Origin: Prorocentrum cordatum
Lineage: Eukaryota; Sar; Dinophyceae; Prorocentrales; Prorocentraceae
DNA length: 64,000 bases
Direction: 5' to 3'
Assembly: GCA_963575745.1 (NCBI GenBank)
Contig: CAUYUJ010015830.1
Location: 10,001-74,000 of the forward strand
Program-made: the position numbers and the translations under genes
The notes under the pieces: model-generated
Seen by the model: the letters and a program-made list of their open reading frames with translations, nothing else
Told to the model about the DNA's origin: nothing
Database searches by the model: none
Shown here: positions 53,314-62,816 of the stretch, piece after piece
Position numbering within the stretch: the first letter of the stretch is position 1
Layout of the letters: each line of letters begins with the position of its first letter

Positions 53314-54558
53314 ATGGCGCCGCCACCGCCGCCTCAGCCCAGGATTCTGCGTGGTCCAAAGAAGCCGCACTGGGGCTGTCCTTCGTGCGGATGCAGTACC
53401 AACTGGGCATCAAGGCTCGTCTGCCAGTGCGGCCAGCAGGCGCCGCAGCACATCCAGGTCAAGGCCAGGAAGGCGGACAAGGAGGCAGCGGCAGGGGCCA
53501 AGCCTCCTACGACGAGGGCGGCTGGCGGTGCAGGCCTGCAGAACCCCAAGCCAGCTCCCTGGAACAAGGACTTCAGGAAGCTCGAGCAGGAGCTCAAGGA
53601 GACGCGGGCGCTGCTGGTGGTTGCTCGCAAGGCGGCCCTCGGCACGAAGGCGCCCGCCGACGACATGGGCCTCGACGAGTTCTCGGCCAAGGACGAGCAC
53701 GCGGCGAGGCGCACCGAGATTACTGAGAAGATTGTCATTCACGAGCGGATGCTCAAGGACCTGTCCTCCCTTGGCCTGGAGGAGAGCGAGATGGCCAAGC
53801 TTGCGAAGGCGGAGCTCGAGAAGCTACGCGAGCAGGTCAAGCAGCTCAAGTCCCCTGGTACAGCTCACAAGCAGGCTTTGCAGAAGCTGGAGCGGGTGCG
53901 CAATCAGGTATCGAAAGGCAAAAAGGAGATCGAGGACATGGAGAAGAAGCTCGTGCAGATGCAAAGCGACATCACCACGAAGAAGGCTGCCATCGAGGCC
54001 AAGCAGGCTGAGACGGTGGCGCTCGAGCAGCAGGTTGCCCAGTATGCTTCGCAGCTACCTGGTGCCAAGGACGTCTTCGCGTCCAAGCTGCCCGAGGACC
54101 ACTTCACCTTTGACAAGGAGGCTGAGGAGCTCAAGGGCGACGGGGCCGAGGCCGTTGCCATGCGGGGTTTCGTCGACCAGCTCACGGCCAGCCCCCACTG
54201 GGCCAAGGTCCAGACCATGCTGCGCAAGAAGGTGGAGGTCAAGGTCGAGCAAGCTGATGCTGGTGCTCACCCTCCTGGTCAACCTCATGACGGTCAGCGG
54301 CATGCCGATGCAGGAGGCCCTGGCGGCCAACCAGACGGTGGAGCGGCAGACGCCGCTGAGCGCCCCAAGCGGCCCACCGACTTCCTCTTCGAGAAGAACG
54401 ATATCGAGTCCCTCTGGCAGAACATGCACTGCGCTGAATCGGGAGAGCTCTCGATTAACAAAGAGCAGTTCATGGAGATGGTGCAGAATGTCCAGAATAC
54501 CAAGCACAGGAAGCTGGATGGAGGTGCAGCTGCGCGGACAGGTGGACGTGATTCCTAG
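53314..54558 (+). CDS. LINE-C ORF1: zinc finger and long coiled coil
   Basis: ATG 53314 (MAPPPPPQPRI); the frame is open upstream from 53074 but without ATG. 414 residues. A RanBP2-like finger at about residues 20-42 (WGCPSCGCSTNW...CQCG) has the same CxxC...CxC form as LINE-A ORF1. Long heptad-rich helices follow (KLEQELKETRALLVVARK, EMAKLAKAELEKLREQVKQL, DMEKKLVQMQSDITTKKA) and then a negatively charged tail. It probably multimerises and binds element RNA, as LINE ORF1 proteins do. The TAG stop (54556-54558) is one base before the ORF2 ATG. Confidence 0.8.
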   Translation: MAPPPPPQPRILRGPKKPHWGCPSCGCSTNWASRLVCQCGQQAPQHIQVKARKADKEAAAGAKPPTTRAAGGAGLQNPKPAPWNKDFRKLEQELKETRALLVVARKAALGTKAPADDMGLDEFSAKDEHAARRTEITEKIVIHERMLKDLSSLGLEESEMAKLAKAELEKLREQVKQLKSPGTAHKQALQKLERVRNQVSKGKKEIEDMEKKLVQMQSDITTKKAAIEAKQAETVALEQQVAQYASQLPGAKDVFASKLPEDHFTFDKEAEELKGDGAEAVAMRGFVDQLTASPHWAKVQTMLRKKVEVKVEQADAGAHPPGQPHDGQRHADAGGPGGQPDGGAADAAERPKRPTDFLFEKNDIESLWQNMHCAESGELSINKEQFMEMVQNVQNTKHRKLDGGAAARTGGRDS

Positions 54559-54559
54559 C

Positions 54560-57500
54560 ATGACCCGCTTGCCCCAGGTATCAGGATTGCAGATATCCCA
54601 GTCACAAACAGTGGCGCCTCCTCCGCCAGCTGACGCTGCAGGGTCCCATGTGATTGAGATTTTCAACTCCAACGCGGGTAAAGCTACACTCAAGAAAAGA
54701 TTGCAGGCCACTTCGTCCCTCATCGTGATGGCTCAGGAGATTGGATATCATGATTGGGAATGTGAATCCCTAAGTACATGGTCTCAAGCTCACGGATGGC
54801 AGGCATTGATCCTCCCAGGTGTTACTGGAAGTGGCAGGCTGGCGGCTGCTGGAGTGGCCGTCTTCGCGAGGATCGGAGTGGGCTTGCGAGGGCCCGTCTA
54901 CCCATCAGGAGAGTTGCAGACGCGACGCAGTCAGACACAGAGTTGTATTGCTTTTGGGTCTGAGCTTGTTCCTCATCGGGCCCAGCACGTGGTCATTGAC
55001 GTACCTGGGTGGCCCTCTTTCAACCTGTTCAATGTGTACTTGCACACGGCTGAGGGCATGTCGGCCAGGAACGCAAAGATCCTGATGAACGTGGGCATCG
55101 CTTTGGCTGGGCAGCTAGGGCCTTCCATCATCGGCGGTGACTGGAACATGTCAGCCATGGAGGTGGAGGAGTCGACCTTCCCCAGGCATGCTCATGTTGC
55201 TATCGTGCAGCCGTCGGAGGTTACATGTAGAACAGCGAGTGCCAACACCACCATCGATTTTTTCGCCATGACATCGGCGGCAATACGGTTGGTCAAAGAA
55301 ATCCGTGTTGATCGTAGATGGCCTATCAAACCTCACCGTCCCGTACTGGTCGAGCTGTCCACCATCGGGCACAAGCTGCAGTACCTCACCTACACGGGGG
55401 GGCCCAAGCTTGCTGCAGCCGTTGTTCCAGGCCCCATGCTTCCTGAGCCCGACTGGAGTGACGAACGTTGCTATGCGGATGCGGCTGTTGATATTGCAAT
55501 GAATGGCGAGGTTGACGCTGCGTGGCAGTTCCTTGGGCAGGCGTGGGCTAAGTTTGCGACCAAACTGGGTGCGAGGCTCTCTCACCTCACAGGCTCCGAC
55601 GTGACGCAGGTGAACGGTTACGCCAACTCTGTGCGCCCACGGTGGGTGGATTATGAATATGAAGGCAAAGATGCTGAAGGAGTTCAGTGTTTAGCTGATG
55701 GTTGGAAATGGTTCCAAGACGGTCTTCAGGGTATTGCTGTGCTCAAGTCTTCCAGGGGCAACGGCGACCAGGACAAGCTACGTGACGAGATCCTCGGGTT
55801 TCAGGCAACTCAGTACCCTGGGCAAGGTCTTTGTCACAGACTTGATGCTACGGTCGTGCAGGCCCGGCGACTGTTATCTTCAGCGGCTTCATCAGCGGCT
55901 GACATCGAGTTTCTGCTTGAAGAGGCTTATGAGGACATTCGCTTGTCGAAGCAGGCTGCCGATCGCGATAGTGCGGCGAGCTGGAAGGAGTGGTGCGACG
56001 GTGCCAGTCAAAACGGGGCCGGGCGGCTCCATCGGGTCACGGCCTACAAGCATGTGCAAGCCCCCACGATTATCACGGACAAGCACAGCATTTTCTCGGC
56101 GCACCCTCAGCGCATCGTGGAGGACATGGAGGCCAAGTACAGGAACCTGTGGAAGGCTACGTCCGAGGCGCCATTGGCATGGGTGCCCGACCGATCGGCC
56201 CTGGTTAGAGCATCGCCGAGTCAGATACGCTCTGCTTCTCGCTCTTTCCCCACGAGGACGTCCAGCAGCTTAGATGGATTTCGCCCTTCGCATTTTCAGC
56301 ACGTCAGTGATGAAGGCTTGGAGGTTTTGGGCAGGCTCTGGGAGGCAAGCGAACGTATCGGGCTTCTTCCTCGGCAGCTCACGTGGATGGTCATGCCCAT
56401 GCTGCCCAAGAGTATGGGAGGCCATCGCCTCATCATCTTATACTCAGCCAGTTATCGTGTGTGGCAGCGTGCTCGAAGGCCAGAGCTCCAGGTGCTCCAG
56501 CGTACTATTGAGCGGAAGTACTGGGGCGCCTCGTCAGGCAGGAGTGCCGTGGACAGCGCGTGGCTACTTGCGGCTAGGACGGAGGCCAGCACCATGCAGC
56601 ATAGGCACACTGCCACCGTGATTGCGGACTACAGCAAGTACTATGAGACCATACCCTTGGACATGGTGAGGGACAGACTCATCAGGCTAGGGGCGTCGAC
56701 TGCGCAGATCAAATTGGTTTACAATCAGTGGAAAGGACCTCGCATCATTCGGCTACGATCTCACCATGGGGGTCGTCCTTGTCATGCCGTCGATGGTCTT
56801 CCTGCAGGAGACGGGTATTCGGACATCGTGATCAAGGCACACGCGGTGGAGGAGTACGACAGGTACGTCACGCTTTTCCCCCTTGTCCGCTTCTCGTCTT
56901 ACATTGACGACGCGTCTCTGGGCCTGGAGAGTGGCTCCAAGAAGATGGTCATTGAGCTCGCGGTTGCTGCTGCTGAAGGATTCCAGGATACAGCTAAACG
57001 TCTTGGAGCCTCTCTCAATGACAAGTTTGCGGTGATCGGCAGCTCAAAGGACATAACTGACGAGATTGTCCACAGGCTAGGGGTCGATGGCAAAGCAGGC
57101 ATGCGTTCTACACCTTATCTTGGCACCGACTTTACAGGAGGACGATCAAGAGGAGCTCCGAAGACTCGTGGCAAGTACAGGCAGAGGCTTAACCATCACT
57201 CTATGCGATTACGCAAGCTCCAGAAGTTCAGGCGGGCCATCCCGACGCAGGCCACTGTCAGGGTGGGGCGTATCTACCGTACGGGGGCTCGGCCTGCCCT
57301 CACTTACGGCGTGGAAGTGAACGGGGTCAACGACAGCGAGTTAGACAAGCTGCGCCAGTCGTACAACAAGTACCAGAAGCCTTATCACGGGGGTGTCTCT
57401 GGAAGTGCTAAACTGGTTCTACTTGGCGATCCAGCCGTCAAAGAGGCTTTCGCGCCTGCGATTCAATGGTGCCGCATGCTGTGGATATCTCAAATGCAGC

Positions 57501-59581
57501 CTCAGGTCTCGATCGTGACGACGGCGACTTTGCAGCGTTGGTGGAAAGCAGCGGTGCAGGATGTAGGTGTGCTCGGTAAATGGTCACACACGAAAGGCCC
57601 TCTGCAACGGGCGGCTCTATCCATTCAGCGTGCTGGATGGAGTGTGGTCTCAGGAACAGAATGGCGGAATCATTGTGGAGAGATTGTTCGAGTTGATCAG
57701 CTCACCCCGCCCATGCTGCTGAAGTTGCTGGAGACGGGCCTCTTACGCCAACACGAGCTTAGATTGGGTCAGAAATGGTTCAATGATGCGGGGACGCGTG
57801 TGTCCATGGATTTTCTGCGGGCTCAAGCTCGACCTAAGAGTCGCAAGTACACCACATACCAGAAATTCTGCATCAACTCCTGCGCTGTCGCGGGGGTCTG
57901 GACCAAGGCTCGTGCCAAGGCCGAAGGCTACATCACGGACGGGAAGTGTGCATGTGGTGCCGTGGATACGCTGGCGCATAGGCTTGCTGATTGTCCCCTT
58001 CCTCAGGTTGCTGAAGCTCGTCAGGCTGCAGAGGCACCCCTTGAGTTGCTCCAGTGGATCCGTGATAACCCTGATGAGCGTACTCACCTCAGTGGCTGCT
58101 TCGCCTTTCATGATGAGGACATTCCCCCGATGAACGAGGGAGTTCAGGCGTATGTGGTGGATGCACAAGGCCACGAATCTGCTGCTACACCAGACAACAT
58201 GGTCGCCTTTTACCTGGGAGCAGATGTTGAGTTGGCCGAGTTTGCGATCGACGGCTCTTGCTCCAAGCCGGGCTTGGAAACACTGCAGCGCGCAGGGTGG
58301 GCTGTCACATTATTGGACCCACAGTCTGATGTTCCTCTATGCTCTATGTATGCGCCTGTTCCGTCCACTCTGCCACAGACGACTGCGATGGCGGAATATC
58401 TGTCGTTTGCATTTACTGCTCAAGCGGCTGATCGCCGCTGCTGGGCCTATGCGGACTTCATGGGGACAGTTAAAGCAGCTGCGGCATCCAGGGACAAGCA
58501 GCTCGCCGTCAACTCCATCTACGGTGGGGTCATGGCTTTCGCTCGCGAGATGGAGGGCTTCAGGCACATTGAGAAGGTCGCGCATGTCAAGGCTCATCGC
58601 TCGGGGGAGGAGTATGCCCAGCTCACCCCAGACGTTCGTAGGTTGACGGATGCGAACGTCGTCGCCGACACGTGCGCCAAAGCGGGAGCCCAAGTCCATG
58701 CTGCTGTAGACCCTGATTTCCAGGAGCGAATGGACGCCAGTCAGAAGCGCACGGCTCAGCTGGCAAGGCTCATCGCACATGTTCTACCTCTCTTTCCTAA
58801 AGATGAAGAAAGATGGAGGAGGGCGACCACTGGCTTCAAGAAAGTACGGAGTACTCGCACGCAGGGCTGGCACCAGTGGATTGACACGGACATGGGGCAG
58901 CAATGCTCGCAGTGCCTGCAGCTTCGTCGGCATGGTGAACATGATGAGCTCACTGGCTGCAAAGGCACGCCACCGTTCTTGGCAGATTTCCTGCAGAACC
59001 CCTTGGGTCACAAGCTCATTGCGGTCAACCAGAAGGGCGACCTCACATCAGTCAGTGGTGGCACGGTATTCGTCTGTGTCGGCTGTGGGGCTTGGGCTCA
59101 ACAGAGGAGGAAGCTCAAGTTACGGTCGCAGTGTGTCGCCCCAACCAGTAAGGGAGCTGAAGTTCTGTACAACTTACGGCATGGGGTTGGCCCTCATCGG
59201 AAACTTGCGAAGTTCATTGATGCCACCGTCCAGCTCAAGAGGTTGGTGCGCGAGGAGGTCAAGCCAGTCCAAGTCAAGACAACCATCAAGCGTGCCGATC
59301 CTGAGGGACCGTACACGTTCGAGGTCAGGATGGCGGCTCTGCATAATCGCATCAAACAGAAGGAACAGGAGCGCCAACGACGTGATGATGAGCGTAACAC
59401 TATATTTGGGCGGAGTTCTCTGTTTCAGCGAGCAGGCGATACTGCTCAACCTTCTGCTACTGGGATTTCTGCTCAGCCTGAGGATCTCAGACATGCTGGC
59501 CGAGGAGCTGCTATCAGTACTGCTTTTTCAGCTGCTGGTGGTACTGCACAGACTGGTGGGAGTTTTTATTTCTCAGGCTGA
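54560..59581 (+). CDS. LINE-C ORF2: EEP endonuclease, reverse transcriptase, zinc knuckle, RNase H
   Basis: ATG 54560, one base after the ORF1 stop (TAGCATG); an in-frame ATG at 54518 is the alternative. 1,673 residues without interruption. EEP at about residues 30-270: EIFNSNAG, VMAQEIGYHD, FNLFNVYLH, IIGGDWNMSAME and TIDFFAMTS; the usual SDH is replaced by PHRPV. RT at about 560-880: SSLDGFRPSHF, motif A IADYSKYYE (Asp about 690), GDGYSD, motif C YIDD (about 781). Zinc knuckle CACGAVDTLAHRLADCP at about 1130. RNase H at about 1224-1390: FAIDGSCS, MAEYLSFAF, YADFMGTV and VVADTCAKAG supply the four acidic positions. Intact and probably functional; target-primed reverse transcription is its expected role. 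Confidence 0.9.
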   Translation: MTRLPQVSGLQISQSQTVAPPPPADAAGSHVIEIFNSNAGKATLKKRLQATSSLIVMAQEIGYHDWECESLSTWSQAHGWQALILPGVTGSGRLAAAGVAVFARIGVGLRGPVYPSGELQTRRSQTQSCIAFGSELVPHRAQHVVIDVPGWPSFNLFNVYLHTAEGMSARNAKILMNVGIALAGQLGPSIIGGDWNMSAMEVEESTFPRHAHVAIVQPSEVTCRTASANTTIDFFAMTSAAIRLVKEIRVDRRWPIKPHRPVLVELSTIGHKLQYLTYTGGPKLAAAVVPGPMLPEPDWSDERCYADAAVDIAMNGEVDAAWQFLGQAWAKFATKLGARLSHLTGSDVTQVNGYANSVRPRWVDYEYEGKDAEGVQCLADGWKWFQDGLQGIAVLKSSRGNGDQDKLRDEILGFQATQYPGQGLCHRLDATVVQARRLLSSAASSAADIEFLLEEAYEDIRLSKQAADRDSAASWKEWCDGASQNGAGRLHRVTAYKHVQAPTIITDKHSIFSAHPQRIVEDMEAKYRNLWKATSEAPLAWVPDRSALVRASPSQIRSASRSFPTRTSSSLDGFRPSHFQHVSDEGLEVLGRLWEASERIGLLPRQLTWMVMPMLPKSMGGHRLIILYSASYRVWQRARRPELQVLQRTIERKYWGASSGRSAVDSAWLLAARTEASTMQHRHTATVIADYSKYYETIPLDMVRDRLIRLGASTAQIKLVYNQWKGPRIIRLRSHHGGRPCHAVDGLPAGDGYSDIVIKAHAVEEYDRYVTLFPLVRFSSYIDDASLGLESGSKKMVIELAVAAAEGFQDTAKRLGASLNDKFAVIGSSKDITDEIVHRLGVDGKAGMRSTPYLGTDFTGGRSRGAPKTRGKYRQRLNHHSMRLRKLQKFRRAIPTQATVRVGRIYRTGARPALTYGVEVNGVNDSELDKLRQSYNKYQKPYHGGVSGSAKLVLLGDPAVKEAFAPAIQWCRMLWISQMQPQVSIVTTATLQRWWKAAVQDVGVLGKWSHTKGPLQRAALSIQRAGWSVVSGTEWRNHCGEIVRVDQLTPPMLLKLLETGLLRQHELRLGQKWFNDAGTRVSMDFLRAQARPKSRKYTTYQKFCINSCAVAGVWTKARAKAEGYITDGKCACGAVDTLAHRLADCPLPQVAEARQAAEAPLELLQWIRDNPDERTHLSGCFAFHDEDIPPMNEGVQAYVVDAQGHESAATPDNMVAFYLGADVELAEFAIDGSCSKPGLETLQRAGWAVTLLDPQSDVPLCSMYAPVPSTLPQTTAMAEYLSFAFTAQAADRRCWAYADFMGTVKAAAASRDKQLAVNSIYGGVMAFAREMEGFRHIEKVAHVKAHRSGEEYAQLTPDVRRLTDANVVADTCAKAGAQVHAAVDPDFQERMDASQKRTAQLARLIAHVLPLFPKDEERWRRATTGFKKVRSTRTQGWHQWIDTDMGQQCSQCLQLRRHGEHDELTGCKGTPPFLADFLQNPLGHKLIAVNQKGDLTSVSGGTVFVCVGCGAWAQQRRKLKLRSQCVAPTSKGAEVLYNLRHGVGPHRKLAKFIDATVQLKRLVREEVKPVQVKTTIKRADPEGPYTFEVRMAALHNRIKQKEQERQRRDDERNTIFGRSSLFQRAGDTAQPSATGISAQPEDLRHAGRGAAISTAFSAAGGTAQTGGSFYFSG

Positions 59582-59590
59582 GCAAGCTAC

Positions 59591-59880
59591 CTTGAGCCGT
59601 CGAGCGTTTTCAGAACTGCGAGGCGCCTCTGTGGTGGTGGCTCAGTGTTTCCCCCAGCCAGGCGAGGGGTTAAAACTGAGGCGGGTATGCGCTCATCAAC
59701 GCTCCCCCCTGCCAGGCGAGGGGTTAGGCCTGTGGCTTGAGCCGTCGAGCGTTTTCAGAACTGCGAGGCGCCTCTGTGGTGGTGGCTCAGTGTTTCCCCC
59801 AGCCAGGCGAGGGGTTAAAACTGAGGCGGGTATGCGCTCATCAACGCTCCCCCCTGCCAGGCGAGGGGTTAGGCCTGTGG
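59591..59880. repeat. Perfect tandem duplication, 2 x 145 bp, at the LINE-C 3' end
   Basis: 59591-59735 and 59736-59880 are identical as far as I can read. Each unit contains GCCAGGCGAGGGGTTA twice in near-identical form and begins CTTGAGCCGTCGAGCG. It lies just after the ORF2 stop, so it is 3' UTR and possibly the RT recognition region. Perfect identity implies a recent origin. Confidence 0.93.
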
Positions 59881-59959
59881 CGAGCAGCTCGAGCTCGCCT
59901 TCCTCGTCCACACTGGAGCCCGACAAGGTTTGCAGAGAATAGAGCCAGGAACGGCGTTC

Positions 59960-60229
59960 ACGCTCCTGGCCAGCTTCGTCGTGTTCACCCTGAACCAGCT
60001 GTCCAGAGCGTGGAGGTCAATTACCCGCTGCTGCGGGACATCGACGCGTAATTTGTTTCTTGGAAACTGTGCAATGGGCTGCCGCCCGCATTTCGTCGAG
60101 TTCTCTTTCTTTTCAGGCACGACGAGCTCGTGCGCGATGCCGCCTACGCCATGGTCTTCGTGGCGATCCAGGGGCGGCACCAGGGCGACCTCATCTGAGA
60201 GAGCCCTGCTCGGGCGGTCGGACCGCCCG
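59960..60229 (+). other. Possible captured gene end: two coding pieces separated by a 69-nt GT-AG intron, then a 3' hairpin
   Basis: A frame ending LRRVHPEPAVQSVEVNYP...DIDA meets GTAATTTG at 60048. An intron ending TTCTTTTCAG at 60116 would join it in frame to HDELVRDAAYAMVFVAIQGR...DLI and a TGA at 60196-60198. Twelve bases later CGGGCGGTC-G-GACCGCCCG (60211-60229) forms a 9-bp hairpin, followed by a T-rich stretch to the target-site duplication. This could be a 3'-transduced host gene end or the native element tail. The protein is not recognised. Confidence 0.5.
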
Positions 60230-60264
60230 TCGGATCCCATCGTGGGTTTTTTCTTGTCTTGTCT

Positions 60265-60280
60265 TTTCTCTGACGACGAG
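60265..60280 (+). repeat. Right copy of the 16-bp target-site duplication flanking LINE-C
   Basis: Identical to 53044-53059. The helicase frame continues directly from it as FSDDEISDATGSVFQ. Confidence 0.85.
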
Positions 60281-62816
60281 ATTTCGGACGCGACAGGCTC
60301 CGTCTTCCAGAGGGTGCGCCCCGCTCCCAGCATGGACACCTTCCGCGACAGGGTGGACAAACACAAGCCGAACAGCGACGCGACCAAGGCCCTTCAGGCC
60401 ACCCTGCATCACCACGCCGTACTAGTGCACGGACCCCCTGGGACAGGCAAGACCACCTTCTCTGTAGCTTGCCTGGACATGTGGGGATGTTGCTTACGCC
60501 CGGGGCAGGCAGTTGCGTTGGCCGCTGGTTCCAACACAGCGGTTGACCAACCAGCTCTGGCGATGTCCGAAGCACATCGGCAACAACGCCTCGATCCAGA
60601 CACGGGGTTCCCTGGGAAGTTCGCGCGCCTGGCAAGGAAGGAGCGTGTCAACGAGGTACTCGTCGACCTGACACCTGATGGCCACTACAAGAACGCCCGC
60701 GGGGAATTCCCGTTCCAGGACGGGGACAAGAGCCAGGACTTCAGGCCCTACAAGGCGAACCTACTACGAGACGCCAGGGTAATCATGTCCACACACGAGG
60801 CGGCCGAGGCCCTCGGACAGAAGGACAGCCCCCACATTGTCCTCCTGGTAATCGACGAAGCTGGACAGGCCACGGAGCTCCACGCGCTCATGTCTATGGT
60901 AAACCTGATCAAGAGCGGCGGGGCCCTCGTCCTGGTGGGTGATCCGAACCAGTTGCCCCCTACGGTGCTCTCCAAGCTTGCGAACGACCTGGGACTCTGC
61001 GTTGGCATTTTCGAAAGAATGTTCCACGCACTCCGCGGCCAAGAGTCGGCCGTGGTCCACCTTTCGATCTGCTACCGCATGCATCCGCAGCTACTTGCCT
61101 TTTCCGAACGCAGCCTGCTACGGCAAGGGCACGACGTCCGGCATCTTGGACCCGCTCAGGGACAGGCCCATCGTCGAAGGCATCCCATGGAGAGACATTA
61201 CACCCTGGGAACCCGGACGACTGACACAGCTGGCGTCTCTCACCGGTTCCGGCGAGAACGACCTCCGCACGCCCCTTGAGCAATTGGACCCACCGCCAAA
61301 CGGAGACAAGCACCGCTTCCTGCTGGTCGACACACCCTCCTGGGAAGTGACGTCTAACCTCCAACCAGGCTGCGCCAACCTCCCCGAAGCAGCACAGGCC
61401 GTGGACATCGTGCGGGCACTTCTGCCCGAGCTCGAAAAAGGCACCTCCGTCAGACTTGTGGTTGGCTACCAGCTTCAGACGGCTATCCTCGCGGATGGCT
61501 GGCCGCAGGGTCCCCGCCATCTCTCCGGCGTCCTGCGAAGTTCTAAAGGTGGCAAGAAGGGGAAGTCAGGCAAAGGGAAAGGCGGCGCCACTCGCGACGG
61601 ACAAGACACCCTCGGCCCTGGACCCCCCCCTCAAGGCCACAAGGTGGACGTTCAACGGTGGGAAACCGTCTTTCGGGAGGACCACAACGCCCATACAGCC
61701 ATCGGCACCTCTTTCCCTGGACTCCGGCAGGTTGCGGGCGAGCACATGAAGAGTGGGGCGCTCAAGCTCACCACCATAAACTCCAGCCAGGGAGGGGGGG
61801 CGGACATCGTAATTGTACTAACTACGAGGAGCAACGGGAGCCACAACTGGGGCTTTGTCGACGACGCCAAACGCCTGAACGTGGCGATCACCAGGGCCAA
61901 GCGGAACATCCTGATCTTGGGAGACGGGCGCATGTTCGCTAATGCCACCTGGTCCCAGCTGCGCGTGCTCTCTGAATGCGGGCGCCTGACCTGCCTCTGG
62001 GTTCGCTTCCGTGGCAGTGCCCCCGCGGGCCACAGGAGTTCCCCGGTCATCGACGAGAGCTTCGACCCACTGCACGACCTCGCCTCCTGGGTACCCTCAC
62101 CTATTGCCTGGAGCTGCGACGCAAAGGGGGAGAGCGGACAAAGTGAGCTGGACGCGGCCAAAAAGAAAGCACGTGACGCCCAGGCTACTGGTTTCGCCGA
62201 GCGCTACAACACTCCCCTGGATGAGCACTTCGACTGGGACTCCCTGGGGAAGCTAATCTCGGCCGGCCTCAATGATATTCTCTCGATGCCTGCCTTCCAC
62301 GTGCTCATCTATTTGGTGTCAGGGCTGCGCCCGCACGAGTTCTCACTGGCTGAGACACCGCGACAACCGGGCAAACTCGACCGCAAGGCGTGGTCGCACT
62401 TGGGCTTCCTGTTCGACATGTCCCTGGGGCTAGACGCAACCAATCTAGTTTACAACATGCTCTGGGCCGCAATGGTGTGGACGCTCGGCCCGGGCACCCC
62501 CTGGCATGACGCGAACTACGCAATCCACGACGACTCCCTTCCACCGGTGCCACACGTCAGAGGGAGACGTGTAACACTCTGTGGACGGCGCCAGTGTACC
62601 CCCAAGGGGCTCTTCCGGCAGGTTCCCAAGGCGTGGAGCACTGCTACCAAGGACCGCTGCAGGCACAGGAAGCACCCTGGAATGGCCGGGCTACAGGACA
62701 TCCTCCGTGGCGCGTCCGACGGCTCTAAGCGGGACGAGATCCGTAAGGAGATCATAGACACCGACGGCCCCTCCCCATGGAATCCTGCAAGGCCCGGCCG
62801 CTCTTGGTCGTCATGA
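60281..62816 (+). CDS. SF1 (UPF1-like) helicase, ATPase core and C-terminal part
   Basis: It continues the frame of 52058-53059. Motif I GPPGTGKT (60431-60454), NTAVDQ (motif Ia), motif II DEAGQATE (60854), motif III GDPNQLPP (60938) and motif IV YRMHPQLLAF (61072). A one-base excess in TTTT at 61100-61103 shifts the frame; the rest (FPNAACYGKG onward) runs to 62816. Motif V INSSQGGGADIVIV (about 61780) and motif VI RLNVAITRAKRNILILGD (about 61870-61925) complete the SF1 set. The TTRS after motif V and the ITRAKR form fit the UPF1/SETX group of RNA/DNA helicases. The C-terminal ~280 residues are unrecognised. Helicases are exceptional in LINE-type elements. The gene is dead here because of LINE-C. 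Confidence 0.85.

Larger units (their letters stand above)
53060..60264 (+). mobile_element. LINE-C, nearly intact LINE inserted into the helicase gene
   Basis: It is bounded by the 16-bp direct repeat. It contains a 5' Arg/Ala-coding leader, ORF1 (53314-54558), ORF2 (54560-59581), a perfect 145-bp tandem duplication and a ~380-bp tail ending in a hairpin and TTTTTTCTTGTCTTGTC. Insert plus one duplication is 7,221 bp, a multiple of three, so the helicase frame is the same on both sides. Both ORFs are open and key catalytic residues are present, so it may be recently active. Confidence 0.88.
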
